From an uncultured Bacteroidota bacterium (GTDB lineage: Bacteria; Bacteroidota; Bacteroidia; Chitinophagales; Chitinophagaceae): a stretch of DNA of 64,000 nt. This document shows positions 47,194-56,906 of the stretch, in pieces (within the stretch, counting starts at the first letter, position 1; each line of letters begins with the position of its first letter). Made by a program: the position numbers and the translations under genes. The notes below the pieces were generated by a model that searched no databases, was not told where the DNA came from, and saw nothing but the letters and a program-made list of their open reading frames with translations. Location of the stretch: NCBI GenBank assembly GCA_903831575.1, contig CAIKYB010000013.1, positions 1 to 64,000 of the forward strand. The letters are read 5' to 3'.

Positions 47194-48522
47194 ATGAGTT
47201 TAGTAGATTTAATCATGCCTAAACTAGGCGAAAGTATAATGGAAGCCACAATTTTGAGATGGCACAAACAACCAGGCGATAAAGTTGCTATGGATGAAAC
47301 CATTTTAGATATTGCCACTGATAAAGTAGATAGCGAAGTTCCCTCGACTGCTGAAGGAATTATTGAAGCGATTCTGTATAAAGAAAATGATGTGGTCCCG
47401 ATTGGAACTGTAATTGCAAAAATAAAAGTTGGCGCCGATTCAAATGCCGTTTTACAACAAGCTGCGCCAATTACCCCTAAAAAAGAATATGAGGAAGCAA
47501 AAGTGGTTGAAGAAATCCCTTATCAACCCATGCATTCGACTACATCAAACACAAATAATTCCATTCGATTTTATTCACCACTTGTTTTAAATATTGCTCA
47601 AAGCGAAGGCATCAGTATGTCGGAACTAGAAAATATTTCTGGATCAGGACAAGATGGAAGAGTAAGTAAGAAAGATATTTTATTGTATGTTGAGAATAAA
47701 AAAACTGGGCGCCAGTCTTCAGCTTCACAACCCATTCTTCAGCAAGAACTTACTGTTGTAGCAACTACTGTAGAAGCCCCTACAAACAATCAAACGCCTA
47801 CTGTATATCAAGGGAATGTTGAAATTATCGAAATGGATCGCATGCGAAAATTGATTGCGAAGCACATGGTGGACAGCAAGCATACCAGTCCACACGTTAC
47901 CAGTTTTGCTGAATGTGATGTTACCAATTTAGTATTGTGGAGAGAAAAAGTAAAAAAGGAATTTGAAAAAAGAGAAGGAGAAAAAATTACTTTCACTCCA
48001 TTATTCATTGAAGCGATTGTTAAGAGCTTGAAGAAATATCCGCTTTTGAGCAGCTCGCTTGATGGCGATAAAATTATAGTTAAAAAAGATTTGAATATTG
48101 GAATGGCTACTGCCCTTCCTTCTGGAAACCTAATCGTTCCCGTTATCAAAAATGCTGACCAATTAAATCTTGTTGGACTAACCAAACGCGTAAATGGATT
48201 AGCAAACGCTGCAAGAACTAACAAATTAAAGCCTGATGATACTACTGGCGGAACATTTACACTTACTAATGTAGGAACTTTCGGCAGTATCATGGGAACG
48301 CCTATCATCAACCAACCTCAAGTAGCCATAATGGCTGTTGGCGCTATAAAGAAAAGACCAATGGTTATTGAGACATCTCAAGGTGATACTATTGGTATCC
48401 GTCACATGATGTATATTTCATTAAGTTACGATCACAGAATTATTGATGGGGCACTAGGTTCGACATTCTTAAATTCAGTAAGTAAAGAGTTGGAGAATTT
48501 TGATCCGGAAAGGACATTTTAA
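47194..48522 (+). CDS. 2-oxoacid dehydrogenase E2 (dihydrolipoamide acyltransferase)
   Basis: 442 residues. One lipoyl domain (1-75) with the lipoylated Lys near residue 44 (DIATDKVDSEVPS), a flexible linker, a peripheral-subunit-binding domain (about 125-165, FYSPLVLNIAQSEGIS ... GQDGRVSKKDIL), a second linker, and the catalytic domain with SYDHRIIDGALG. The acyl specificity (acetyl, succinyl, branched-chain) cannot be fixed from the sequence alone. No E1 gene is adjacent; the candidate E3 is at 25132. Confidence 0.9.
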   Translation: MSLVDLIMPKLGESIMEATILRWHKQPGDKVAMDETILDIATDKVDSEVPSTAEGIIEAILYKENDVVPIGTVIAKIKVGADSNAVLQQAAPITPKKEYEEAKVVEEIPYQPMHSTTSNTNNSIRFYSPLVLNIAQSEGISMSELENISGSGQDGRVSKKDILLYVENKKTGRQSSASQPILQQELTVVATTVEAPTNNQTPTVYQGNVEIIEMDRMRKLIAKHMVDSKHTSPHVTSFAECDVTNLVLWREKVKKEFEKREGEKITFTPLFIEAIVKSLKKYPLLSSSLDGDKIIVKKDLNIGMATALPSGNLIVPVIKNADQLNLVGLTKRVNGLANAARTNKLKPDDTTGGTFTLTNVGTFGSIMGTPIINQPQVAIMAVGAIKKRPMVIETSQGDTIGIRHMMYISLSYDHRIIDGALGSTFLNSVSKELENFDPERTF

Positions 48523-48679
48523 TAAAGGTATAGCCGCAAAGAACAGGAGAAAAGGAGTTTACGCAGAGAGTATCTTTTTAAAAAACATTTTGTTAGCATT
48601 GAAAATACAATAGATTTAACTTTAATCCCCGTATTTGAATCAACCATTCAACCATTCAACCATTCAACTAAACAACCAA
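48523..48679. repeat. Convergent junction with CAACCATTCAACCATTCAACC array
   Basis: It begins with an imperfect CGCAAAGAACAGG...TTTACGCAGAGAG element and ends with repeated ATTCAACC units (about 48635-48679). The stop codon of the peroxiredoxin (CTA at 48680) is formed by the array. No inverted GTTGAA arm is evident here. Confidence 0.7.
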
Positions 48680-49318
48680 CTAACCTTCCGGCTGTGCTGT
48701 AAATCTCAAATACGGCTTAATCTCTTTAAACCCTTTAGGAAATTTCTCGTTGGCTTCTTCATTACTTAATACCGGCGAAATAATACAATCATCCCCATTT
48801 TTCCAGTTTGCAGGAGTAACTACATTGTATTGAGCTGTCAATTGCAAACTATCAATTACTCTCAATAATTCATTAAAATTTCTGCCTGTGGACGCAGGAT
48901 AGGTGATTATCAGTTTTATTTTTTTATCCGGACCAATAATAAATACTGACCTAACGGTATGGGTTAAACTAGCATTAGGATGAATCATATCATACAATGC
49001 ACTCACTTTTTTTTCTGGATCTGCAATTATGGGGAAATCTACAACTGTATTTTGGGTTTCATTGATATCATTTATCCAACCCAGATGATGCTCAAGATCG
49101 TCTACACTTATTGCAATAATCTTGACCTTTCTATTTTCAAATTCAATTTTCAATTTAGATGCAGCACCTAATTCTGTAGTACAAACAGGTGTATAATCTG
49201 CTGGGTGGGAAAACAAAATAACCCAATCATCTCCTATCCATTTGTGAAATTGAATTTCACCTAATGTTGTAGATGCTGTAAAATCGGGGGCTTCATCACC
49301 CAATCTTAAACTACTCAT
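48680..49318 (-). CDS. 1-Cys peroxiredoxin, Prx6-type
   Basis: 212 residues. The Prx motif HPADYTPVCTTELG carries the peroxidatic Cys at residue 46 within the PVCTTE form of 1-Cys Prx6. The C-terminal extension (DSLQLTAQYNVVTPANWKNGDDC...) is Prx6-like. A second Cys in GDDCII is not a known resolving position. The start codon directly follows the stop of the acid phosphatase (TAA then ATG, no gap), which suggests translational coupling. Confidence 0.92.
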   Translation of the reverse strand: MSSLRLGDEAPDFTASTTLGEIQFHKWIGDDWVILFSHPADYTPVCTTELGAASKLKIEFENRKVKIIAISVDDLEHHLGWINDINETQNTVVDFPIIADPEKKVSALYDMIHPNASLTHTVRSVFIIGPDKKIKLIITYPASTGRNFNELLRVIDSLQLTAQYNVVTPANWKNGDDCIISPVLSNEEANEKFPKGFKEIKPYLRFTAQPEG

Positions 49319-50116
49319 TTAATAAGATTTTAAAACTGATTTATAAACAGAATCTTTTTGCGCACTTGTGAATTTATAATTGTAATTCAGCAATGCTCCT
49401 TCCCAATCTCCGTAACCAGGATTAGGAAGTACTATAAATCTATTTCCGAAATCATTTATAGAAAGTTCTGTATTAGTATTTCTATCTGCTGGAGATTTTT
49501 TATCAAACAAGCTACTGAAATCACCTAAATTATCCCCGACCAACATTATTATTTCGTGAGTAGACGAAATTTGTTGTCTTCTTGTTTCTTTACTCGATGT
49601 CGTTGACTTTAAAAACAAATGTGCTTCATCAGCATTTGGGAAATTGTATTTGCGAAGATTCGCTAAGGTAGATTGTCTTTCTTGCTCTAATCTGTTGGTA
49701 ATGTAAAATACTTCTATTCCTTTAGATGCAGCATATTTAAAAAAAGCAGGAGCCCCGGGAACCGTATCTGCATTAGATTTCAATGACCATTCATACCAGG
49801 CCTGAGGATCATACCCATTTCCAAGAAGTGCCTGGTGAACGGCATTCGGACTGTTATCTAAAATAGTCTCATCAATATCAGTAATAACAGCTTTAGGCAT
49901 TGAAGTCTTTGATTGATATTGATCTACTCTTATTGCAGCAATGTTATAGGCCTGAAAACACAACGCTTTATACTCTGCGGCTTTCTGTTGATACAATGCA
50001 GTAAATAATTTTCCATTTACTACCATTGAATTATTGGCAGAGGTGTTTTCTTTTGTTGTTTTAGTTGTTACACATGATGTAAAAAAAATACACCCATACA
50101 ATACATATTTTTTCAT
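49319..50116 (-). CDS. Class C acid phosphatase / lipoprotein e(P4)-type 5'-nucleotidase
   Basis: 265 residues from the ATG at 50116; the frame is open to 50200 but that part overlaps the next gene. The signal ends GCIFFTSC, a weak lipobox. HAD motif I KAVITDIDETILDNSPN (the catalytic Asp pair in DID), a YITNRLEQERQST segment, KSTTSSKETRRQ and MLVGDNLGDF (motif IV) fit class C acid phosphatases. It removes phosphates from nucleotides in the periplasm. It abuts the peroxiredoxin gene with no intergenic base. Confidence 0.9.
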   Translation of the reverse strand: MKKYVLYGCIFFTSCVTTKTTKENTSANNSMVVNGKLFTALYQQKAAEYKALCFQAYNIAAIRVDQYQSKTSMPKAVITDIDETILDNSPNAVHQALLGNGYDPQAWYEWSLKSNADTVPGAPAFFKYAASKGIEVFYITNRLEQERQSTLANLRKYNFPNADEAHLFLKSTTSSKETRRQQISSTHEIIMLVGDNLGDFSSLFDKKSPADRNTNTELSINDFGNRFIVLPNPGYGDWEGALLNYNYKFTSAQKDSVYKSVLKSY

Positions 50117-50141
50117 GTTATAATTTTTAGCGTAAAAAAAA

Positions 50142-50684
50142 CTATTCCCCACTACCCTTTTCTCCAATAAACCATTGTTCTTTATTTTTAAACAACACAT
50201 TAAACGTAGTCAAAGTTCCATAGATGCGAGTAATATATTGTTGTAGATTCACCTTATCCTCATCACTTAACAATTTATGTGCATTGATTTGTTGTTCCAT
50301 TACTCTTAATCTATCTCGCAGCATGACAATTTTATGAAAGAAGATATCTACAGGAATTTCTTTTGGCTTTTGCGTCTTATCTGCTGGTTGTAACAACATC
50401 GAACCACCTTTCCAGCGATCCCCCAATGGAACAAGCTCACTAACTTCCCCCCACATTCTTAATATTTTCAATAACGATTTTTCTACATCAGAAATAGTCT
50501 CAACTTCAACCGTAACATTCTCTGGAATAATTTCATCCAACATGGTATCAGTTTTTTCTATTTCTTTTATGCCTGCATTAATAAAAGAAATGAGATAAGT
50601 TGCATATCGAACTCCAACTATCACGCCTGGTCCATGCTGCGTATGCTGAAGGCGGGTTCCTACTCCAAGATTTAATTGATCCAT
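50142..50684 (-). CDS. Conserved protein with N-terminal Tudor-like motif, unknown
   Basis: 180 residues. The N-terminal GVGTRLQHTQHGPGVIVGVRYATYLISF resembles the small barrel seen in Tudor-like and UvrD C-terminal folds. The middle and C-terminal parts are helical and charged (FFHKIVMLRDRLRVMEQQINAHKLLSDEDKVNLQQYITRIYGTLTTFNVLF). No signal peptide, so cytoplasmic. The function is unknown. The start of the next gene's longer frame lies within it, confirming the later phosphatase start. Confidence 0.65.
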   Translation of the reverse strand: MDQLNLGVGTRLQHTQHGPGVIVGVRYATYLISFINAGIKEIEKTDTMLDEIIPENVTVEVETISDVEKSLLKILRMWGEVSELVPLGDRWKGGSMLLQPADKTQKPKEIPVDIFFHKIVMLRDRLRVMEQQINAHKLLSDEDKVNLQQYITRIYGTLTTFNVLFKNKEQWFIGEKGSGE

Positions 50685-50734
50685 TCTTATGAAGTTAAAA
50701 GATTTGCAATTAGATTACAATTAGTAATTTAACA

Positions 50735-51436
50735 TTATTCTCCATTCAAAATTCTGACAAATGAAGGTCGGTCCATTTGCCCAATAAAATTTCCTGCCTC
50801 TTTTCCATTACGATACAATTTAAAAAAAGGTATCTCGTCAATTTTTAATTTTTCAGCCAGACTTTTATTTTCATCAATATTGATTCTGATAATGGTTGCT
50901 TTACCCTCATATTCTTTTGTTAGTTTTTCTAACAGCGGAACCATTTTCATACAAGGCCCACACCATGGCGCATAAAAATCTATCAAGACTACATTGGAAC
51001 TATTGGCTAACGCTTCATATGCTTCTGAGGAAATCTTGTCTACCGCTACGGTATGAGTTGGAGTAGTAATGGGAAAATCATTTTTTTTCCATGCCATTAT
51101 TCCACCTTTCAATTCATACACCATATTGAATCCGCTTTTACGCATATCATCAACCGCTGAAGCGCTCCTGCCTCCAGACAAACAATAAACAAAATATGTA
51201 TTTTTTACATCCAGCTTTTTAATATTGGATTCAAATTGATCATCATTATAATTGATATTAATGGCATTTGGTAGTGCTCCATCTGCAAACTCATCGGGTG
51301 TTCTTACATCAATAACCACAGCCCCGGGAGTTGATTGTATTTTTTCCTGAAATGCAGCTGCAGAAAGTTTTTCTTTGGATTGTGATTGACAAGAAGAAGT
51401 AATGGCCAGCATCAATAAGATGACGATATATTTCAT
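50735..51436 (-). CDS. Rhodanese-thioredoxin fusion lipoprotein
   Basis: 233 residues. Lipobox at TSSC (Cys16). The rhodanese domain (about 25-120) has VIDVRTPDEF and the active-site loop YCLSGGRS with Cys85. The thioredoxin domain (about 130-233) has FYAPWCGPC (158-162). Both active sites are intact. The two domains suggest sulfur transfer coupled to disulfide reduction in the periplasm; this is inference. The neighbouring oxidative stress gene (peroxiredoxin) lies 1.4 kb downstream. Confidence 0.9.
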   Translation of the reverse strand: MKYIVILLMLAITSSCQSQSKEKLSAAAFQEKIQSTPGAVVIDVRTPDEFADGALPNAININYNDDQFESNIKKLDVKNTYFVYCLSGGRSASAVDDMRKSGFNMVYELKGGIMAWKKNDFPITTPTHTVAVDKISSEAYEALANSSNVVLIDFYAPWCGPCMKMVPLLEKLTKEYEGKATIIRINIDENKSLAEKLKIDEIPFFKLYRNGKEAGNFIGQMDRPSFVRILNGE

Positions 51437-51493
51437 GTTTTTATTTTTTAGTGAAAATAAGCAATAACGCTTACCCCATTATATTAATTACAA

Positions 51494-53917
51494 TTATTTA
51501 ATCCGATTGGTTTCCGTTTCAATGCCAGTCTTTCTGTTTCTGGACCCCATGATCTGCTTACTGCCAAACCTCCAATTAAACGAAACGCGAAGGGTTCTAC
51601 TCTCCCATTCTCCACCACCATCAACATTTACTCCGCCGAAATTATTATTCGCATGCCATGGTGCTGTAAAGAAAATATCCGTCCATGAAATCTTTAAGGA
51701 TGCTTCTTTTTTAAACAACAGCTTTTGTATTCCTATATCTAGAGACCCTTGAGGATCTGTCAACCAGGTTGCGCCCCAAATTGATGGACCATTATACCAA
51801 CCACTTAGCTCTGCTGTATAATCCTTACCCAAAGAAAAAGTTTGCTGCAGATACGCACCATACAAGGGGATTTTTTTATTGACTTTATTAACGCCAATTA
51901 ACCCATCAAATAACTGATAGTTATACCAAAGATTTATATAACCATTCCACCACTTATTAATTGGTGTAGGGGAACCTATTGCCAAATTATACATTTGCTG
52001 TGTAGCTAAATTTCTTTGTTGAACATAACTGGCATTTCTAATAGTATCTGTCATCTCTGTGGAGTAATCAGACACATAACTATAACCTAAAGTTGTATTA
52101 ATAAATCCCATGAAAGTATGTATCAACTCCACTGTCTGTGTGTACTGCGGTCTTAGAAAAGCATTTCCCTTCTGATAAGTCAGTTCATCTAATTTCTTTT
52201 CAAACGGATTCAAATCCTGATAAGTGGGCCGATCAATTCTTCTGCTGTAAGTAAGATTTAAAGAGTGCTTTGGATTGATATTAAAAGTCAAAGCAGCTGA
52301 TGGGAAAAAGTCTGTGTACGATTTTTTTACTGTATTATCTGGTTGTATAATCCCATCGGCTCTTGTTAAAACGCCTTCACTGTTGGTTTGTTCCATTCTC
52401 ATTCCAAACTGGATACTCCATTTCTGATTTAAGGTTTTAAAACAACTTGCATAAAGCGCATTCACATTCTCTTTGTAGTTAAAGAAATTACTTTTATCTA
52501 ATGCCTTTATGGGAATAGCATTCGCATCTTCAGTGAAAAAATCAAAGGTATTGTCTGTATTTACAAATGAAACTTTGCCACCGTAACTTAATTTTCCATT
52601 TTTTATTTTTTGTTCGACATCAATTTTTGTGGTATAAATGTCAATATTTAAAGGCATTTGAGCACGATTAATCACACTATAATCTAATGAGTGATCATTA
52701 AAATAATAATTATTGGGTTGATAATTTCCTCCGGATTTTCTAAATAAACCATAATCAGCATCCACATTAATTTCTGTACCACTGGTATCAATATATCTGT
52801 AATTCAGATTTACATTCGAGTTGTTGGTATTGCCATTTCCTGTACTATTGGATTCCAATGATTTGATAAAAGTCTGTGTGGGATTGTATTGAATCGGTGT
52901 GTTGCCAAAACTCAATTCATCACTTTTATTCAAATTAGAAGTTAGTAAAATTCCGAAAGTGCTTTTTGCATTTACAAAATAATCTAAACCGGCTTTAATA
53001 TTCCAATTTGTTTTGTTGTTTTTATTGACACTGTTTAAATCGTAAAGTGTATCCAATTGTAAACGATTCAATTTCATCGTGTACTGATTAATCCCAAGAT
53101 TAAGTCCAAGATTTCCAAATAAATTAATTTTCTTATTACGATAATTAATATTAAATGCGCCATTACCCTTTGGCGTTATCCCCTGAATGAATCCGGCAGT
53201 AACACTTCCATTGGTTCCGAATTTTTTATTCTTTTTCAATCTGATGTTGATTATTCCTGCATTCCCGCTTGCATCATATTTTGCAGAAGGATTACTGATC
53301 ATTTCTATTGCTTCAATATCACTGCTGCTTATCCCTTTCAAATAGGCCGCCAATTCTTTTGAATCCAATTGAGATATTTTACCATCTACATATACTTTAA
53401 CACCAGTCTTCCCTTTCATGCTGATGTTGTCATTATTATCAACTTGTAACCCTGGGCTTTTTCTCAGTAATTCAAAAGCGTCACTTCCCGTTGCATTAAT
53501 ACTAGACTCTACATTGAATACTAATTTATCCGCTTTCACTTCGACCAAAGGTTTTTTATTGGAAACTGTAACAGATGATAAAGTCCCTTTTGATTGAATA
53601 AGCTTTGCATCCTCCATTTTTATATCCTCAGCGGCAAGGAAATTGATACCCTTAGAAAAAAACTCCTGATAACCAATGGCTGTAAATTTTAAAATATAAT
53701 TATCCGCAGGAGTCATTGAAAAATCATACGCACCTGATTCATTTGAAATAGTGGCCTTAACCAAACTGCTATCGTTGGCTTTAAGTAAACTAACCGTAAC
53801 CAAAGACAAAGCCTTATTGCCAATTCCAATAACTTTTCCAGAAATAAGTTGATTAGTTTGAGAAAATGAAGACATAGAAAGAAGCACACAAACAATAAGA
53901 AACAATACTATTCTCAT
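51494..53917 (-). CDS. Outer-membrane beta-barrel receptor (TonB-like, OMP_b-brl_3 type)
   Basis: 807 residues from the ATG at 53917 where the signal (MRIVLFLIVCVLLSMSSFSQ) begins. A carboxypeptidase regulatory-like domain (about 25-110) precedes a plug-like region (NATGSDAFELLRKSPGLQVDN ... MKGKTGVKVYVDGK). A barrel follows, with strands such as FGMRMEQTNSEGVL and SLNLTYSRRIDRPTYQDLNPF, the last being diagnostic of this family. The C-terminal RFGSKQIMGSRNRKTGIETETNRIK is a basic tail after the last strand. The ligand is unknown; no SusD partner is adjacent. Confidence 0.9.
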   Translation of the reverse strand: MRIVLFLIVCVLLSMSSFSQTNQLISGKVIGIGNKALSLVTVSLLKANDSSLVKATISNESGAYDFSMTPADNYILKFTAIGYQEFFSKGINFLAAEDIKMEDAKLIQSKGTLSSVTVSNKKPLVEVKADKLVFNVESSINATGSDAFELLRKSPGLQVDNNDNISMKGKTGVKVYVDGKISQLDSKELAAYLKGISSSDIEAIEMISNPSAKYDASGNAGIINIRLKKNKKFGTNGSVTAGFIQGITPKGNGAFNINYRNKKINLFGNLGLNLGINQYTMKLNRLQLDTLYDLNSVNKNNKTNWNIKAGLDYFVNAKSTFGILLTSNLNKSDELSFGNTPIQYNPTQTFIKSLESNSTGNGNTNNSNVNLNYRYIDTSGTEINVDADYGLFRKSGGNYQPNNYYFNDHSLDYSVINRAQMPLNIDIYTTKIDVEQKIKNGKLSYGGKVSFVNTDNTFDFFTEDANAIPIKALDKSNFFNYKENVNALYASCFKTLNQKWSIQFGMRMEQTNSEGVLTRADGIIQPDNTVKKSYTDFFPSAALTFNINPKHSLNLTYSRRIDRPTYQDLNPFEKKLDELTYQKGNAFLRPQYTQTVELIHTFMGFINTTLGYSYVSDYSTEMTDTIRNASYVQQRNLATQQMYNLAIGSPTPINKWWNGYINLWYNYQLFDGLIGVNKVNKKIPLYGAYLQQTFSLGKDYTAELSGWYNGPSIWGATWLTDPQGSLDIGIQKLLFKKEASLKISWTDIFFTAPWHANNNFGGVNVDGGGEWESRTLRVSFNWRFGSKQIMGSRNRKTGIETETNRIK

Positions 53918-54035
53918 TATGATTTTATTTTGATGCAAATATCGTTACAGACAACCGATTTCACTAATAGAATAGCATAAACTTTCAAATAATAAGGTAG
54001 ATATAAGGTATTAGAATAAAATGATACAGAAATTA

Positions 54036-54629
54036 CTATAAATCCTCTTCCAAAAAACCCCAGCTTTTTTGAAGTGCTGTCAATTCTTCCCCTTTAATTT
54101 GAGGTTCTTTATAATGACCAGCAATATTTTTTTGTCGGAATGCTTCATACAAACTTACGGCACAAGCAACTGAGATATTTAAAGATTTAATAATCCCAAC
54201 CTGAGGAATAATAAAATTCCCATCAGCCAACCCAATCAATTCCTCACTTACACCGCTATGTTCATTTCCAAACACAAGAGCTACATGTTCGGTCAGATTC
54301 AGCTCATATAAATCAACCGCATCAGAACTTAAATGAGTAGTATAAATTTTATGGTATTTTTTTCTTAACTCATTAAAACATGTTTGAACATCCGTAAACT
54401 GGTGAATAGTCAACCACTTAGAAGCACTGGAACTACTTTTAGCACCCCATTTTTTATGATTGGCAATTACCGTATTCAAAATATAAATCTCCTGAATCCC
54501 AACAGCATCACAGGTTCGCATAACTGCTGAAATATTGTGTGGATCTGCTACATTTTCTAAAACAATAGTAAGATTAAGCTGCCTTTTGCTCAATACCGAA
54601 TTCAGTCTTTCGTTTCTTTCAGGTGTCAT
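54036..54629 (-). CDS. SpoU/TrmH-family RNA 2'-O-methyltransferase
   Basis: 197 residues, the SPOUT trefoil-knot fold. Motif 1 is ENVADPHNISAVMRTCDAVGI, motif 2 LVFGNEHSGVSEELIG and motif 3 IPQVGIIKSLNISVACAVSLYEAFR. It probably methylates G18 of tRNA (TrmH). The N-terminal about 20 residues match TrmH rather than RlmB because the substrate-binding domain is absent. Confidence 0.9.
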   Translation of the reverse strand: MTPERNERLNSVLSKRQLNLTIVLENVADPHNISAVMRTCDAVGIQEIYILNTVIANHKKWGAKSSSSASKWLTIHQFTDVQTCFNELRKKYHKIYTTHLSSDAVDLYELNLTEHVALVFGNEHSGVSEELIGLADGNFIIPQVGIIKSLNISVACAVSLYEAFRQKNIAGHYKEPQIKGEELTALQKSWGFLEEDL

Positions 54630-54716
54630 AATTGCGAAAATCGTAAAATTGGAGCTATTTAATTAAAATATTTTTTACATCATCAAATCATTTCCTACAT
54701 TTAGCAAAAATTTTTT

Positions 54717-56747
54717 ATGCAGAAAATGATAATCGCCACTTTAATTTTACTTTCCTTCAGCGCTTGTAAAAACAAAAGTGATAACAGTATAAAACCTGAC
54801 CTAGTATCTATTAATCTTGATACAACAATAAGTCCCTCGCAAGATTTTTTTGAATATGCAAATGGCGGATGGATTAAAAACAACCCTATTCCAGCAGAGC
54901 AATCAAGCTGGGGAATCGCCAATTTAGTGATTGAAGAAAACATGAAGCGCTTAAGAGAAATTAGCGATAAAGCAGCTGCTTCAAATGATAAAGCAGGTAG
55001 CAGCAACCAGATGATTGGTGATTTCTGGAGTACGGCAATGGATACCTTGAAAATTGAAAAGGAAGGCTTAAATCCCATTAAACCTTTACTTGAAAAGATC
55101 AATGCCATTAAAGATGTCAACAGTTTGGTTACAACAGTTGCTGAATTAAAGAAAATTGGTTCTTCTACATTATTCGATGATGGTGTTGGACAAGATGCAA
55201 AACACAGTGACGTAATGGCCTATCAATTATCACAAGGCGGAATCGGATTGCCTGAAAGAGAATATTATTTTAAAAATGATTCAACAACCATTAACATCAG
55301 AAATCAGTACCAGCATTATATCACAACGATTCTTACCATGTCTGGCGAAAATGAAGAAGATGCAACGACTGCCGCAAAAAATATTTTACAATTAGAAACA
55401 AAATTGGCGACAGCATCACGCAAAATAGAAGACCTCCGTGATCCTTATAAGAATTACAATAAAATGGCGATAAGCGATTTAGGTAAAATGTCGTGCAATA
55501 TCGATTGGTCAAATTATCTCACCAACATTGGCATAAAATCAAAAGATTCCGTAATTGTTGGACAACCAGAATTCTTCACTACATTAAATGCTTTATTAAA
55601 ATCAACGCCCATCGCTGACTGGAAAAGCTATGTAAAATTTAATTTAATCAGCGATATGGCTGCTGTATTACCTGATGCTTATGGAAAAGTATCTTTCAAT
55701 TATAACAAACTTTTTAGCGGTGCAAAAGAAAGAAGACCACGCTGGAAAAGAATGATACAAATGGAAGAAGATGCCATGGGAGAAATGCTCGGACAATTGT
55801 ATGTAAAAGAATTCTTCAATGAGACCGCAAAGAAAAGATATACAGAAATGGTAGATGCTATAAAAGATGCATTAAAAGACAGAATTGGCAAACTAACGTG
55901 GATGTCTGATAGCACCAAAGAAAAAGCTTATGTAAAATTAGCTACCATAAAAAGTAAAGTTGGCTACCCAGAAAAATGGAAAGATTTTTCTTCAATGAAA
56001 ATTGGAAAAGAAAGCATGGCTAAAAATTATATGAACTCCAGATTATGGTGGCACAATTATGAATACAATAAATTGGGTAAACCCGTTGACAGAGACGAGT
56101 GGGACATGTATCCTCAAACCTACAATGCATACTACAACCCAAGTAATAATGAAATTGTATTACCCGCAGGAATCTTCACCGTTCCAGGTTATAGAGATGA
56201 AGAACTTGACGATGCTGTAGTCTATGGTTATGGTGGAGCAAGCACCATTGGACATGAGATTACACATGGCTTTGATGATGAAGGAAGACAATTTGATGAA
56301 AAAGGAAATTTAGTAAGTTGGTGGAAAAAAACAGATGAGGAAGCCTTCAATAAAAAATCTGAAGTGATGGTAAATCAATTCAATGAATTTGAACCAGTGA
56401 AAGGATATCATATTAATGGTAAAGCAACATTGGGTGAAAACATTGCAGATCTTGGTGGTATACTTTTAGGAATAGAAGCTTTCAAAAAAACTACTCAGTA
56501 CAAAGAAGATAAAAAGATTTCAAACCTCACTCCTATGCAAAGATATTTTCTGGGTTATGCATTAGGCTGGCTAGGTCACACAAGAGAAGAACAATTAAAA
56601 AATCGTTTGATGACTGATGTGCATTCTCCTGCCAAATACAGAGTAAATGGACCTTTCGCTGATGTGGATGAATTTTACACCACTTTCAATATCAAACCAG
56701 GATCGCCGATGTATAGAGCAGATAGTTTGAGGGTGAGGATTTGGTAG
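54717..56747 (+). CDS. M13-family metallopeptidase (neprilysin/PepO-like), lipoprotein
   Basis: 676 residues, full length. A lipoprotein signal (MIIATLILLSFSAC) is followed by QDFFEYANGGWIKNNPIPAEQSSWG. The zinc site is IGHEITHGFDDEG, with NAYYNPSNNEIVLPAGI before it and GENIADLGG after it; the third ligand Glu is in GENIAD. The C-terminus VRIW is typical of M13. It degrades peptides in the periplasm or at the inner face of the outer membrane. A shared start alternative (MQK MII) differs by only three codons. Confidence 0.93.
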   Translation: MQKMIIATLILLSFSACKNKSDNSIKPDLVSINLDTTISPSQDFFEYANGGWIKNNPIPAEQSSWGIANLVIEENMKRLREISDKAAASNDKAGSSNQMIGDFWSTAMDTLKIEKEGLNPIKPLLEKINAIKDVNSLVTTVAELKKIGSSTLFDDGVGQDAKHSDVMAYQLSQGGIGLPEREYYFKNDSTTINIRNQYQHYITTILTMSGENEEDATTAAKNILQLETKLATASRKIEDLRDPYKNYNKMAISDLGKMSCNIDWSNYLTNIGIKSKDSVIVGQPEFFTTLNALLKSTPIADWKSYVKFNLISDMAAVLPDAYGKVSFNYNKLFSGAKERRPRWKRMIQMEEDAMGEMLGQLYVKEFFNETAKKRYTEMVDAIKDALKDRIGKLTWMSDSTKEKAYVKLATIKSKVGYPEKWKDFSSMKIGKESMAKNYMNSRLWWHNYEYNKLGKPVDRDEWDMYPQTYNAYYNPSNNEIVLPAGIFTVPGYRDEELDDAVVYGYGGASTIGHEITHGFDDEGRQFDEKGNLVSWWKKTDEEAFNKKSEVMVNQFNEFEPVKGYHINGKATLGENIADLGGILLGIEAFKKTTQYKEDKKISNLTPMQRYFLGYALGWLGHTREEQLKNRLMTDVHSPAKYRVNGPFADVDEFYTTFNIKPGSPMYRADSLRVRIW

Positions 56748-56754
56748 TTTTTTT

Positions 56755-56906
56755 TAGTGATCAGTTGAATAAGTTGATTAGTTAATTAGGATATCTTAAC
56801 TCATTACTAACATTTATAAATTGCTGATTGTTTTATCTGTTAGGTTAATAACTTTACAGCCCAATCAACCAATCAACTTATTCAACCAATCAACCAATCA
56901 ACCAAT
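56755..56906. repeat. Inverted GTTGATTAG / CAATCAACC array at a convergent junction
   Basis: The left arm reads CAGTTGAATAAGTTGATTAGTTAATTAGG, and the right arm reads CAATCAACCAATCAAC...TCAACCAATCAACC. The right arm overlaps the last codons of the minus-strand epimerase, including its stop (TCA at 56890). Confidence 0.8.

Noticed and set aside
50117-50200. Longer start of the acid phosphatase gene
   Set aside because: The added 28 codons overlap the neighbouring gene and precede a signal peptide that starts at 50116.
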